Assembly: GCF_018282095.1 (NCBI RefSeq)
Contig: NZ_CP074126.1
Span: 3,762,341-3,826,340 of the forward strand
Reading direction: 5' to 3'
Length of the DNA: 64,000 bases
Source: Pseudovibrio brasiliensis
GTDB lineage: Bacteria > Pseudomonadota > Alphaproteobacteria > Rhizobiales > Stappiaceae
Shown: in pieces, positions 52,323-62,369 of the stretch
How positions within the stretch are numbered: position 1 is the first letter of the stretch
Layout of the letters: every line of letters begins with the position of its first letter
Position numbers and translations under genes: made by a program
The notes under the pieces: generated by a model
What the model saw: only the letters and a program-made list of their open reading frames with translations
Databases searched by the model: none
Told to the model about the DNA's origin: nothing

Positions 52323-55229
52323 GTGGATGACACGATGATCGCGATGGGCATCAGAGGGCGGCTTTTATTGGCGTTTGGCGCCATCGTTTTATGCATGCTG
52401 CTTTCAGCCAGCACCGGCTGGCTCGGCTTCAGCGCAGTAGAAGACGCTAACGACCGCATCACGCAGGAAGCCCTGCCCAATCTCCTCCTCGCACAAGAGA
52501 TCAGCGAAACCAGCAAAGCCGTCGTCTCCTCCCTGCCCTCTCTCGCTCGCGTTCAAAATCTGGAAGAGCTCGCTCAGCAAAGTCGGCGCCTCTCTCAGGC
52601 TCAATCCAGCATTCAGGATAAAATCACCCACCTCACCCAGCGCGAGATACTCGGCCCGCAGCTCAATGAGGTGGATATCGCAGCCAATGCTCTGTTCGAT
52701 GTGACCATGAAGCAAGAGGCGCTGATGGTCGAACGTGTGCGTGTTTCAGCACATTTCAACGCAGCTTTTACAAAAGCGCTCACAATTTCTGACAGATTAA
52801 CGCAAATCTCCCGAACGCTAGTTGAGAACGCCTACACCCGCTCCATGGCAGCGATCGTCCGCACCTATGACCTGGTGGAAGAAACCCAGGAAGAAGAAGA
52901 ACTTCTGGCCGCTTTGGATGGTATCGCAGAAGACAATTTGGACCAGTTGGAGCGAATGACAGAGCTCCGTCTGCTCTCCATTCTGCTCACACACAAGCTC
53001 AACACAGTTGCTCGTGAGTTGGACATCGAGAAAATCAGCCAACTCAAGCAGGACTTCGCGCAATCCTGGCGGATCATCGAACGCCGCCTCCGCTTTGCAA
53101 GCGATCCCGGAAGACAGTCAGAGGCAACACAGCTTCTTCAGGAGCTACAAGTCGAATCCGATGACTCATCCGGTGCCGATGTGTTTGCTCTTCGCGAACA
53201 ACTGGTGCGATTAGATAAGCAAGTTGAAGAACTTACCAAGAAAGCAGCTGAACACAGTACCGAGCTGACGGCAGCCGTTGAACGCATTACAGCTTCCTCT
53301 CAGGACTGGATCAATCAAGCCATCAAAGACTCTGGCCTCGCAATTACGGCAGGCCAGATCACGCTTGTTGCACTGGCTGCAATCTCTTTGCTCGTCACAT
53401 TCGCGGTTGTTTACTTCTACGTTCAAGGCAATCTTCTCAAACGCCTCTCCCGCCTCCACGAGGGTATGGCAACTCTGGCATCCGGCAATTTGTCTTCTAC
53501 CATAAACGACTATGGTTCCGATGAGCTGCACACCATGGCGAAAACCCTTGAGGTGTTCCGCCAGACTGCTGTTGTGCGAGGTCAGCTTGAAGAGCAACAA
53601 GTGAAGGTAAATCAAGAGCTTCAGCGCTATCAAAATGAGCTGGAGCAACTCGTTGAAGATCGTACAGAGAAGCTGTTGGAGGTTAATCAGCAACTCGAAG
53701 AAGAAGCTGTCCGACTGGAAAAAGCACGCAAACAAGCCGAAGAAGCAAACCGCGCCAAGTCCACCTTCCTGGCGACGATGAGCCATGAAATCAGAACACC
53801 TATGAACGGTATTCTGGGCACCACTTCGCTCCTGAAAGACACTCAGCTCAACACCGAGCAACAACGGCTGACTAGCACCATCGCAGAGTCCGGCAACGTA
53901 CTTCTCTGTATTCTCAATGACATACTGGATTACTCAAAGATTGAAGCAGGCCAGCTCACCTTCGAGCAAATCCCATTCTCCGTACACACAATCATCGAGC
54001 GCCTGATCACCTTGTTCACCCCTCTGGCACAGGAGAAAGACCTGAGCCTCACCTATCATGTGGCAGACAATGTGCCTGATGGCAGCCTTGGAGATCCGGC
54101 CCGCCTCTATCAAGTACTGTCCAACCTTCTCAGCAATGCAATCAAGTTCACGGAAGTCGGAGGCATTCAACTGCAAGTCACTGCAAACTCAACGCAATCG
54201 GAGCTTATCTTCTCAGTGATAGACAGTGGCATCGGCATTCCAAAAGACAAGATTTCCTCTCTGTTCGACGCATTCTCACAAGCCGAAGATTCAACCAGCC
54301 GCCGCTATGGTGGCACCGGCCTTGGTCTGGCAATCTGCGACAAGCTGATAAAGGGAATGCGAGGAACAGTTTCAGTCGAAAGCGAACTTCACATAGGCAG
54401 TACATTCACTGTCACACTCCCTATGGAATCCTGCGAGTACAAAGCAGAAAACCCAATGGTTTCAGAGCAGGAAACCCTCCCCGCTGCAAAAATTCTGATT
54501 GCCGAAGACATTGAAACCAACCGCTTCATCCTCCGCAGCATGTTGGTCAAACTGGGTATGTCCGTGTTCGAAGCGCATAACGGATTGGAAGCTCTCGACC
54601 AGCTGCAACGTGAACGACCAGACTTGGTGCTGATGGACGTCAGTATGCCAGAGATGGATGGCCTTGAAGCGACACGACAAATCCGCAAGCTTGCGGACAC
54701 GGCACTTGTAAGCACTCCAATTATTGCAACTACCGCTCATGTCATAGGAGTGGATGCTGACAAATGCAAAGAAGCAGGCATGGATGGCTTCCTCGCCAAG
54801 CCATTTGAGCAAGCTGAGCTTCACCAGATCTTACGCTCCGTCCTACATAAAGATGGCAAAGCCACCGTTCAACAATGCGTACCTCCCCAAACAGCTACAA
54901 ACCACACTCAAGTGCTTGATCTACAAACACTTGATCAGGATGTCGAAATGCTCGGGGAAGCTGCTTTGGCAGAAATCATTGAGCTCTTTGAAGTGGAATC
55001 CAAACAGTTGCTGAGCAACGTACTTTCCGCTCAAACACCTGAGCAACAAAAGAAAACAGCGCACGCATTAAAGAGCGCCGCCGCCAGCTTAGGTCTTCAG
55101 GAACTGCGAGAGTTATCTGCTAATGTTGAAGCAACAGAGCGGCCACCAGAGGGACTCTCTGATGCTCTTGAGAGAGCCATAAACGCTCTTACGGACTACA
55201 AAGCCTCAACACTCTCAGCGAAGATATAG
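52323..55229 (+). CDS. torS: TorS hybrid sensor kinase
   Basis: TorS senses TMAO through TorT and phosphorylates TorR. The 968-residue product has an N-terminal membrane segment, a 300-residue periplasmic sensor (about 40-340), a second membrane helix ([21 protein letters not shown]), HAMP, and coiled coil. The HisKA His is in [12 protein letters not shown], followed by an ATPase domain ([13 protein letters not shown]), a receiver with the Asp in [15 protein letters not shown], and an HPt with [18 protein letters not shown] is the first possible start; ATG codons 5 and 8 are alternatives. Its 3' end overlaps torR by 34 bp on the opposite strand. Confidence 0.93.
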   Translation: MDDTMIAMGIRGRLLLAFGAIVLCMLLSASTGWLGFSAVEDANDRITQEALPNLLLAQEISETSKAVVSSLPSLARVQNLEELAQQSRRLSQAQSSIQDKITHLTQREILGPQLNEVDIAANALFDVTMKQEALMVERVRVSAHFNAAFTKALTISDRLTQISRTLVENAYTRSMAAIVRTYDLVEETQEEEELLAALDGIAEDNLDQLERMTELRLLSILLTHKLNTVARELDIEKISQLKQDFAQSWRIIERRLRFASDPGRQSEATQLLQELQVESDDSSGADVFALREQLVRLDKQVEELTKKAAEHSTELTAAVERITASSQDWINQAIKDSGLAITAGQITLVALAAISLLVTFAVVYFYVQGNLLKRLSRLHEGMATLASGNLSSTINDYGSDELHTMAKTLEVFRQTAVVRGQLEEQQVKVNQELQRYQNELEQLVEDRTEKLLEVNQQLEEEAVRLEKARKQAEEANRAKSTFLATMSHEIRTPMNGILGTTSLLKDTQLNTEQQRLTSTIAESGNVLLCILNDILDYSKIEAGQLTFEQIPFSVHTIIERLITLFTPLAQEKDLSLTYHVADNVPDGSLGDPARLYQVLSNLLSNAIKFTEVGGIQLQVTANSTQSELIFSVIDSGIGIPKDKISSLFDAFSQAEDSTSRRYGGTGLGLAICDKLIKGMRGTVSVESELHIGSTFTVTLPMESCEYKAENPMVSEQETLPAAKILIAEDIETNRFILRSMLVKLGMSVFEAHNGLEALDQLQRERPDLVLMDVSMPEMDGLEATRQIRKLADTALVSTPIIATTAHVIGVDADKCKEAGMDGFLAKPFEQAELHQILRSVLHKDGKATVQQCVPPQTATNHTQVLDLQTLDQDVEMLGEAALAEIIELFEVESKQLLSNVLSAQTPEQQKKTAHALKSAAASLGLQELRELSANVEATERPPEGLSDALERAINALTDYKASTLSAKI

Positions 55230-55912
55230 CCCTCTCCGTGAGACGTCAGGATCATGGTGGGCTTGCGCGGATTGTCCTCAAGGATCTTACGAAGCCGCCC
55301 GACCAATACATCAATTGAGCGGTCATTGGGAGACCAACTGCGATGGCTGATATGATCCATCAGGTAATCTCGGCTAAGTACAGTCCCCGGCTTGGATGTA
55401 AAAGTGTTGAGCAGCTGAAACTCTCCGCGCGTAAGGGCAACACCATCCTCACCTTCAGCAACCAACTCCCTCTTCATCAGGTTCAACGTCCAACGGCCAA
55501 ACCGATGCGCATGAGCTTCATCCTTGGAAGGTTGCACCTGCCCGGATCGACGTAAAAGAGCTTTCACTCGCGCAAGCAACTCTCTGGGATTATAGGGTTT
55601 TGTGATGTAATCATCCGCCCCCACTTCAATCCCGATAATCCGATCAATCTCATCTGTCCGGCCAGTAACCAGAATAATCCCAATATCAGACTGCGCACGT
55701 AATGCTCTTGCCAGATTGATCCCATCATCATCCGGCAGGTTGATATCCAGCAGCACCAGATCAATCGTAAACTCTTCTAGCGCTTGATGCATCTGGCCTG
55801 CATCAGCAGCCTCCAGCACATCAAAACCCTCGGTTTGCAGATAGGCAACCAGCTTCTTGCGAGAGATCGCTTCGTCTTCAACAACGAGTATGCGGGTTTT
55901 GCGAGTATTCAA
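55196..55912 (-). CDS. torR: TorR response regulator
   Basis: TorR is the OmpR-family regulator that activates torCAD when TMAO is present. The 238-residue product has the receiver ([14 protein letters not shown], phosphoacceptor in [27 protein letters not shown]) and a winged-helix domain ([35 protein letters not shown]). The start is TTG with AGGTGG five bases upstream; no ATG exists nearby. It follows torT by eight bases on the same strand. The name rests on its neighbours torS and torT. Confidence 0.92.
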   Translation of the reverse strand: MNTRKTRILVVEDEAISRKKLVAYLQTEGFDVLEAADAGQMHQALEEFTIDLVLLDINLPDDDGINLARALRAQSDIGIILVTGRTDEIDRIIGIEVGADDYITKPYNPRELLARVKALLRRSGQVQPSKDEAHAHRFGRWTLNLMKRELVAEGEDGVALTRGEFQLLNTFTSKPGTVLSRDYLMDHISHRSWSPNDRSIDVLVGRLRKILEDNPRKPTMILTSHGEGYIFAESVEAL

Positions 55913-55920
55913 CGGACCAC

Positions 55921-57027
55921 CTAATTGCTCTTAGTTTCTGCATTGCGTTGCGCTTCCACCGTGTAAGTCGGACTGAAAGACGCCGGAGACAACGCACATT
56001 CCAAATCGATCTCAGCAATGCTGTCTTTCGTCACCATCAAAATCTCTGGCGCATAGTGCTTGAGATATGGCCTGCCTTCCAAAAGACGAATGCTCTGATC
56101 GATGGCCATCATGCCCTGCATGACCGGCTGATCAGTGGGCGAAGCAATGATCTTGCCACGCTTGATGCCACGAAACACGCCATGGGTCAGATAGCCGGAA
56201 ACAACCTCAATATCCTCCGAAAGCCCACGAACTTTAAGTGCGCCAATTGCCGCTTCTGCCGAAACTCCAGTTCCAATCAGATAATCCGGAGCAGACCCGC
56301 CTTCCAACTCTTCTTCTATCAGTGACAGCTGGATCAGTTTGCCTGTATCTCCGTAGCGTGTGTTCAGCAGATTGGCGGAAGACTTTGTCAGCTCAGACTT
56401 GAAGGCACTCAACTTGGTTGAAGAGATACCCGGCTTTCCGGCTCCAGGAAACCAACTTACGTTCACCGAAGCCGTTCCAGCGGGATGCCTTTTTGTAATC
56501 ACCTGCGCTGTTTTCCGCCCCATTTCATCCCAATCAACACCAGTCGCAGCCGCAATGAAGTCACTGCGGATGTTATTTACCAGCGCAATAACCGGCGTAT
56601 CCTTTGCAATCTCCTCCAGCAGATCGTGATGTCCTTCAAAGGAAACCGTACCCAACAGAATTGCATCCGGCTTGCTGTCCGCACAGGCCTGCAACTGCTT
56701 CCTCTGCTGCTCCAACTGATAGTAGCCACCCGCCTCATAAACACGCAGATTGATGTTCAGTTTCTTGGCTTGTTTGACCATCCCGTAATTGACGCTGAGC
56801 CAGTAAGAATCCTTCAGATGCGGATAGAGCGCGCAAATGTTCCAGGCCTTTTCAGCCTGCTTAAGCGGCTCATAAGAAATGCTTTTCCGCGGTGAAGTGA
56901 AATCCAGCAGCTTCTCCCATGTCACTGCAGACCAAGTTTCAGCATGCGCATACCCCGTTAGCCCCCCCCCAACAAGAGCCGCCATCAGGATCTTACAAAT
57001 TCTTACAATTTCTTTCGGTCTGTTCAT
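55921..57027 (-). CDS. torT: TorT periplasmic TMAO-binding sensor protein
   Basis: TorT is a periplasmic binding protein that carries TMAO to the TorS sensor domain. The 368-residue product has a signal peptide (ILMAALVGGGLTGYAHA) and a sugar-binding-type PBP fold (WNICALYPHLKDSYWLSVNYGM, DAILLGTVSFEGHHDLLEEI, IALVNNIRSD, DWDEMGRKTAQVI). It starts on the opposite strand from torC, and one tor-box-like repeat overlaps its start codon. Confidence 0.9.
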   Translation of the reverse strand: MNRPKEIVRICKILMAALVGGGLTGYAHAETWSAVTWEKLLDFTSPRKSISYEPLKQAEKAWNICALYPHLKDSYWLSVNYGMVKQAKKLNINLRVYEAGGYYQLEQQRKQLQACADSKPDAILLGTVSFEGHHDLLEEIAKDTPVIALVNNIRSDFIAAATGVDWDEMGRKTAQVITKRHPAGTASVNVSWFPGAGKPGISSTKLSAFKSELTKSSANLLNTRYGDTGKLIQLSLIEEELEGGSAPDYLIGTGVSAEAAIGALKVRGLSEDIEVVSGYLTHGVFRGIKRGKIIASPTDQPVMQGMMAIDQSIRLLEGRPYLKHYAPEILMVTKDSIAEIDLECALSPASFSPTYTVEAQRNAETKSN

Positions 57028-57029
57028 AG
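57020..57029 (+). promoter_or_regulatory. Tor box 1 (TorR-binding decamer)
   Basis: CTGTTCATAG matches nine of ten bases of the E. coli tor box CTGTTCATAT. It overlaps the torT start codon. Confidence 0.6.
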
Positions 57030-57041
57030 CAAGCCAGAACC

Positions 57042-57051
57042 CAGTTCATAT
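57042..57051 (+). promoter_or_regulatory. Tor box 2 (TorR-binding decamer)
   Basis: CAGTTCATAT matches nine of ten bases of the same decamer and is in direct orientation. The two boxes are 22 bp apart, two helical turns, as expected for adjacent bound regulators. Confidence 0.6.
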
Positions 57052-57146
57052 CCGCCCGCTACCATAGAGATAAATCAGTCGCTGGGAATGCGACCAATCC
57101 GACAGCAGGATCACATTTTCCTGTAGGGCACTCAGGAACAACAATA

Positions 57147-58307
57147 ATGATTAAAAAGCTCTGGCAACGCATGTGGACCGCAAGTCCACTTCCTCTCGCG
57201 GTTCTTATTATCATAGGCGGTATCGGAGGCGTCATCTTCTGGGGCGGCTTCAACACAGCAATGGAAGTCACCAACAATCTGGAGTTCTGTGTCTCCTGCC
57301 ACGAGATGCAGCCGGTTTACGAAGAATACAAAACCTCAGTCCACTACCAGAACAACTCAGGCGTAAGAGCAGAATGCCCGGACTGCCACGTTCCACGTGA
57401 GTGGGGGCCTAAGGTCATCCGCAAAATTCAGGCAACGAACGAGCTCTATCATAAGTTCATCGACCCTTCGATCGACACACCGGAGAAGTTTGAAGCCAAT
57501 CGACTGCGCCTTGCCAAAAACGTTTGGCATGCCATGAAGGAAACGGACTCCCGCGAGTGCCGCAACTGCCATGCCTTCGATACGATGAAAATCGATGGAC
57601 AGCGTGAAAAAGCACAAAAGATGCACCCCAAAGCCATCAAGGAAGGCAGCACATGCATCGATTGTCACAAAGGCATCGCGCACAAACTTCCCGATCTTTC
57701 AGCGGCTTCCAAGCAAGCATTCGAGATGCTGAAAGAACAGTCCAGAACTGTCAGCTACAACGCAGATCACCTCACCACTCTGGCAACAGCAAACATCTAC
57801 CTCAACAAAGATGACAGCAAAGCATCAGGTCGCGTCCTCCCTGCCACCACAGTTGAACCTGTCGATGCCAGTGGCGAACGTGTGAAAGTGAAAGTGAGCG
57901 GCTGGAGCCAGAAGGGCGCAGAAAAGATTATCTACGCAATGAAGGGCCAGCGCATCTTCAACACAGCTCTTGGCAAAACAGCAGTGCCACTGGTTGAACG
58001 TGGTGAGACCATCACTCTCGAAAGCACAGGTCAGGATTGGACTGAAGTCAGCTTCACCGGCTTCATGGACAAGAAAGACATGATCTCAGACGCAGATACC
58101 CTCTGGTCTTACTCCGGTGAGCTTTACGAGAATTCCTGCTCTGTTTGTCACAACGCACCATCACCTAGCCACTTCCTGGCAAACCAATGGATCGGCGTTC
58201 TGAAATCAATGGTGCGCTACACCGCACTTAGCAAAGACGAACAGCGCCTTCTTCAAAAATACCTGCAGCTCAACGCACAGGACACGGGCGGCAAAGGCCA
58301 ACACTAG
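57147..58307 (+). CDS. torC: TorC pentahaem c-type cytochrome
   Basis: TorC passes electrons from the quinol pool to TorA. The 386-residue product has an N-terminal membrane anchor (PLPLAVLIIIGGIGGVIFWGG) and five CxxCH haem sites: CVSCH, CPDCH, CRNCH, CIDCH in the NapC/NirT domain and CSVCH in the C-terminal TorC-specific domain. AGGAAC stands seven bases before the ATG. First gene of torCDA, divergent from torT. Confidence 0.97.
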   Translation: MIKKLWQRMWTASPLPLAVLIIIGGIGGVIFWGGFNTAMEVTNNLEFCVSCHEMQPVYEEYKTSVHYQNNSGVRAECPDCHVPREWGPKVIRKIQATNELYHKFIDPSIDTPEKFEANRLRLAKNVWHAMKETDSRECRNCHAFDTMKIDGQREKAQKMHPKAIKEGSTCIDCHKGIAHKLPDLSAASKQAFEMLKEQSRTVSYNADHLTTLATANIYLNKDDSKASGRVLPATTVEPVDASGERVKVKVSGWSQKGAEKIIYAMKGQRIFNTALGKTAVPLVERGETITLESTGQDWTEVSFTGFMDKKDMISDADTLWSYSGELYENSCSVCHNAPSPSHFLANQWIGVLKSMVRYTALSKDEQRLLQKYLQLNAQDTGGKGQH

Positions 58308-58346
58308 GCCGCCCTGCCACTCCCGTCTCTGTCTAAGGAATATGCC

Positions 58347-58970
58347 ATGTATGATCTAATGGACATCACCACAGAAAACCTCTCAAGAGCCGCAACCTAC
58401 CGCTTCCTTTCAGGTGTTTTCGGAACAGAAGTGGATGCTCCCTTCCTGCAGTCAGCAACCTCTGGAGAGCTCCGCCAGTTATTGGATGATCTTCAATGCG
58501 AAGCTGATCTGAAGGACGCTGTTGATCTGTTGAAGTTCAATCTGGATCAGCGCAGTCACGATGCCTCTGCAATCATGGATCTGCGCGTCATCTTCTCAAG
58601 CTTGTTCCTCGGCGCAGGTGGACGCAAATCCGCCCCACCATACGCCTCTTACTACGCCACCGAGAAAACCTCTCTCAGCCATGCCTGTGTTGCAGAAATA
58701 GAAACAACCTATCGCAAGCACCAGCTGGCTCCCCATCAAAGCTTCTCCGAACCTGCTGATCATATCGCAGCCATGCTGAGCTTCTGCTCCGAACTGGCGT
58801 TACAACCAACTCAGCAGGCTGAACTGAAAGCCTTCCTGCAAACGCACCTGAAAACTTTCTCGCAAGGTTTCAGTGAGGACTGTTCATCCTACGACAGCGA
58901 TGGCTTCTATCTCGCTTGCGCCAACTTACTCCGCGCTCTGATTGAGCGCGACCTTAGCACCCTGCACTAA
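58347..58970 (+). CDS. torD: TorD chaperone for TorA
   Basis: TorD binds the Tat signal of apo-TorA and helps insert the molybdenum cofactor. The 207-residue product has the all-helical TorD/DmsD fold, with MDLRVIFSSLFLGAGGRKSAP, YYATEKTSLSHACVAEIE, and EPADHIAAMLSFCSELAL, the EPxDHIxxxL signature of the family. It lies between torC and torA, with AAGGAA before the ATG. Confidence 0.95.
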   Translation: MYDLMDITTENLSRAATYRFLSGVFGTEVDAPFLQSATSGELRQLLDDLQCEADLKDAVDLLKFNLDQRSHDASAIMDLRVIFSSLFLGAGGRKSAPPYASYYATEKTSLSHACVAEIETTYRKHQLAPHQSFSEPADHIAAMLSFCSELALQPTQQAELKAFLQTHLKTFSQGFSEDCSSYDSDGFYLACANLLRALIERDLSTLH

Positions 58971-59001
58971 ACACATAAAACTGGGAAATTGGAGGGACAT
59001 C

Positions 59002-61473
59002 ATGTCCACTCAAAATAACACGATCACCGAAAACACAAGCCCAACCAAAGGGATGACACGTAGACGTTTTCTGTCCACGCTGCTCAGCACCTCTGCCATT
59101 GCATTCATGGGCTCACCACTTCTGATGAAGGTTGCTCATGCTGCAGCAGCTGGAACCAAGGAAGTTCTCAACGGCGCGCACTGGGGGCTGTTCCGCGCAG
59201 TTGTAAAGGATGGTCGCTTTGTAGAAGCAAAACCTTTCGAACACGACATTCGCCCAACCTCAAACATCGCCAACACTCCTGAGCTAGTGTATTCCCAAAG
59301 CCGCATCAAGTATCCAATGGTACGCCGTGGTTTCCTTGAAAATGGCCCTCAAGCCAACACGGAAGAGCGCGGCAAAGGCGAGTTCGTTCGCGTAACATGG
59401 GATCAAGCCTTCGAACTGGTCGCTAAAGAACTAAACCGCGTTCGTGACACCTTTGGCCCAGCCGCAATTTACGGCGGCTCTCCTGGTTGGAAGAGTGTTG
59501 GTCGCTTCCACAACTGCCGCGCAGGCCTCTATCGCCTTCTCAACATGAACGGCGGCTACACCAAAGGCGTGGGCGACTACTCTACTGGGGCGGCTCAGGT
59601 CATCATGACCCACATCATGGGCAACCCGGAAGTGTACGCTCAGATGTCCAGCTATGAGACTGTTCTAGAGCACACAAACAACATCATCCTTTGGGGCTGT
59701 AACCCGCAGGAAACCCTCAACATGGGTTGGGTCATTCCAGACCACAAAGGCTTCACTTATCTGGACCAGCTTCGCGATGCTGGCAAGAACGTCATCTCCA
59801 TCGATCCTTTGATGACTGAATCCGCAAAGCACCTGAACGCTAAGTGGTACGCTCCACGTCCGGGTTCTGACACAGCAACCATGATGGCAATCGCTCATGA
59901 GCTGATCAAAACAGAGAAAGTTGACGAGGACTTCCTCTCAGAATTTACCGTGGGCTATGAAGAGCTTAAAGCCTACGTGCTCGGCGAAACAGACGGCATT
60001 GAGAAAACACCTGAATGGGCCTCTAAGCTCTCCGAGCTACCTGCAAGCGATATCCGCGATATCGCAGCTCAGATGGCGAACGGCACAACCATGATCATGG
60101 GCGGCTGGTCCATGCAGCGTGCTGACCACGGCGAGCAACCGCACTGGATGATGGTCACCCTTGCAGCAATGCTTGGTCAGATCGGCAAACCAGGCGGCGG
60201 CTTCGGTTACTCCTGGCACTACGAATGTGCAGGCGTACCATCCGCAAACAACGCAATCGTCCCAGGCCTCTCTGGCGGCAAAGCACCAGAAAACATGCCT
60301 CCTGCAATGCCAGTGGCACGCATTACCGATGCCCTCCTCAACCCAGGCGAGACTATCGACCACAATGGCCGCAAGTACACCTATCCTGAGTTCAAGCTGA
60401 TCTACTGGACCGGTGGCAACCCACTCAGCCACCAGCAAGACCGCAACCGCATGCTCAAAGCATGGCAGCGCCCTGAAACTATCATCATTCAGGATATCTT
60501 CTGGACTGCATCCGCCAAGTTCGCAGACATCGTTCTGCCTGCAACCACTGCATTTGAACGCAACGACATGGAAATGGGTGGCGGCGCTTCCGGCAAGTAC
60601 CTCTTCCCAATGCATCAGGTCGTCGAGCCTCAGTTTGAATCCAAAAACGATCTCGACATCTATCAGGGTATCGCAGACAAGCTTGGCTTTGGTGACAAGT
60701 ACCTCGAAGGTAAATCTGAAGAAGACTGGCTTCGCGAGCTCTATAGCAAGGCACTTGCACAGGGCAAAGCCAAGAACCTTGAAATGCCAGACTTTGATGA
60801 GTTCTGGTCTAACCCGACAAGTTATGTCGAGTTCCCAACAACGGATGAGGCAATACAGTACACCCGTCACGGTGAGTTCCGCGAAGACCCTCTCCTTGAG
60901 CCACTAGGCACACCATCTGGTCTCATCGAGATCTATTCCAAGACTGTTGCGGACATGGGCTACGACGACTGTAAAGGCCACGCAACCTGGATTGAGCCAG
61001 CTGAATGGCTTGGTTCTGAGAAAGCCAAACAGTATCCACTGCACATGCTTTCACCGCACCCAGTGGAACGCATCCACTCTCAGACCAACAATATCTCCAC
61101 CCGCGACAACTACACCATCGCAGGTCGCGAACCAGTTTGGATCTCTGAGGAAGATGCATCTTCACGCGGCATTAAAACCGGTGATGTGGTGCGTGTCTTC
61201 AACGAGCGCGGAGAGACACTCGCGGGCGCATACGTAACAGGCGATCTGCGTAAGGGTGTCATTCGTCTGCGCGAAGGTGGTTGGTACGATCCGGAAGTGC
61301 CAGGCAAAGTCGGCTCTCGCTGTAAGTATGGTCACGCTAACGTTCTGACCATCGACAAAGGCGCCTCAAAACTGTCTCAGGCAACCATCGCAAACACCTG
61401 TCTTGTAGACATTGCTAAGCTGGAAGGAGATGTACCAAAAGTAACAGCATTTGACGCTCCTAAAGGTGCATAA
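59002..61473 (+). CDS. torA: TorA trimethylamine N-oxide reductase
   Basis: TorA is the periplasmic molybdenum enzyme that reduces TMAO to trimethylamine in anaerobic respiration. The 823-residue product has a Tat signal with TRRRFLSTLL and cleavage near AHA-AAAG. Molybdopterin motifs include ITWD-type RVTWDQAFELVAKEL, the Mo-ligand Ser in GDYSTGAAQ, WGCNPQETL, and the C-terminal MPT-binding region QTNNISTRDNYTIAGREP. I start at MSTQNNTIT with GGAGGG five bases upstream; the open frame is 20 codons longer. Confidence 0.96.
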   Translation: MSTQNNTITENTSPTKGMTRRRFLSTLLSTSAIAFMGSPLLMKVAHAAAAGTKEVLNGAHWGLFRAVVKDGRFVEAKPFEHDIRPTSNIANTPELVYSQSRIKYPMVRRGFLENGPQANTEERGKGEFVRVTWDQAFELVAKELNRVRDTFGPAAIYGGSPGWKSVGRFHNCRAGLYRLLNMNGGYTKGVGDYSTGAAQVIMTHIMGNPEVYAQMSSYETVLEHTNNIILWGCNPQETLNMGWVIPDHKGFTYLDQLRDAGKNVISIDPLMTESAKHLNAKWYAPRPGSDTATMMAIAHELIKTEKVDEDFLSEFTVGYEELKAYVLGETDGIEKTPEWASKLSELPASDIRDIAAQMANGTTMIMGGWSMQRADHGEQPHWMMVTLAAMLGQIGKPGGGFGYSWHYECAGVPSANNAIVPGLSGGKAPENMPPAMPVARITDALLNPGETIDHNGRKYTYPEFKLIYWTGGNPLSHQQDRNRMLKAWQRPETIIIQDIFWTASAKFADIVLPATTAFERNDMEMGGGASGKYLFPMHQVVEPQFESKNDLDIYQGIADKLGFGDKYLEGKSEEDWLRELYSKALAQGKAKNLEMPDFDEFWSNPTSYVEFPTTDEAIQYTRHGEFREDPLLEPLGTPSGLIEIYSKTVADMGYDDCKGHATWIEPAEWLGSEKAKQYPLHMLSPHPVERIHSQTNNISTRDNYTIAGREPVWISEEDASSRGIKTGDVVRVFNERGETLAGAYVTGDLRKGVIRLREGGWYDPEVPGKVGSRCKYGHANVLTIDKGASKLSQATIANTCLVDIAKLEGDVPKVTAFDAPKGA

Positions 61474-61482
61474 TTAAAATCT

Positions 61483-61518
61483 AAGGCCGCTCTACTTACC
61501 CCCAGAGCGGCCTTTTTT
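61483..61518 (+). terminator. Rho-independent terminator after torA
   Basis: AAGGCCGCTCT and AGAGCGGCCTT form an 11-bp stem followed by a T run. Confidence 0.9.
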
Positions 61519-62076
61519 CTGCCTGCGCGAAATCGATTCATCATACGTTTTTGCTGGTTATCACCTCAAACTCAGCGCGTTTCAGCAGTTTTCCCCCACT
61601 TCACACCCAATTTTCAACGAAGAGCTTGGGAAAAGTCATCCCAGATGTAATTGCCGATTTTTTAGGCAAAAAACCTTAGAAGAACAGTTTTAGTCTTACA
61701 AATCGCAACTCTTTAGAGTAGCCACGACATAACATGAACCAAGCACATAAAATGCAATTAAACATCTGTAATAAAACAATATTTTCAATCTAACAGCAAA
61801 ATTTTCACCACTTCAGCCAATCAACTCAAATCCAGTTTCCCAGCTTAAACTCATGAGCAGTTTAGAATAACTCTCTATGCCTCATGCAAAACTAAAATAG
61901 AAGGCAAGTTTTCTCAGTCCAGAGCAATGTGTAAACAGGTCACATTTTATGTTTTATATTTAGATTTAAGTAACGCTTTAATTTTACGGAAATTCATAAC
62001 TATTTATGCTTGCATCTCATTAAGCAAATTCCACTTCCAACTTAATTGTTTACTACAAACTTCAGCTTAACATCGC

Positions 62077-62092
62077 ATTACCTATTGGTAAT
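62077..62092. promoter_or_regulatory. Inverted repeat ATTACC-TATT-GGTAAT upstream of rpfF
   Basis: Perfect 6-base arms with a 4-base spacer. Its GGTAA half-site recurs in inverted order at 62194-62212. Confidence 0.45.
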
Positions 62093-62168
62093 CCTCACTC
62101 TAGCTCTTAAGTAATCATATCTATATCTTCAGCTAATCTAGCAGTTAATATTTATGGTTAACAATAAA

Positions 62169-62182
62169 GCTAAAATTTTAGC
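62169..62182. promoter_or_regulatory. 14-bp perfect palindrome upstream of rpfF
   Basis: GCTAAAATTTTAGC is self-complementary over 14 bases. It lies about 190 bp before the rpfF start codon. Confidence 0.4.
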
Positions 62183-62193
62183 CACAATGCCGC

Positions 62194-62212
62194 TAGGTAA
62201 CTACTTTACCTA
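62194..62212. promoter_or_regulatory. Inverted repeat TAGGTAA-N5-TTACCTA upstream of rpfF
   Basis: Perfect 7-base arms with a 5-base spacer. It shares the GGTAA/TTACC half-site with 62077-62092. Confidence 0.45.
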
Positions 62213-62369
62213 AGCAGTGTGGAAACTTTTTTACTCGACATACATATTGTGATTAATATATTATTTACCATGTTTGATTGCACATAATACAGTCGAAAGC
62301 AAAAAATAGACTGATCTGGGGTGTGCCATAACCACTGTAAACGCGTAGACCAAATTTGTAGGGGCTGAG

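Larger units (their letters stand above)
61519..62369. other. Long AT-rich gap upstream of rpfF
   Basis: About 850 bp without a plausible gene; it is much richer in A+T than the genes around it. It contains three inverted repeats listed separately, close to the rpfF side. No tRNA or recognised small RNA was found. A long untranslated leader or a small RNA is possible. Confidence 0.5.

Noticed and set aside
61960-61990. TTAA-N8-TTAA in the rpfF upstream region as a CtrA box
   Set aside because: The spacing is eight, not seven, and TTAA is common in this AT-rich stretch.
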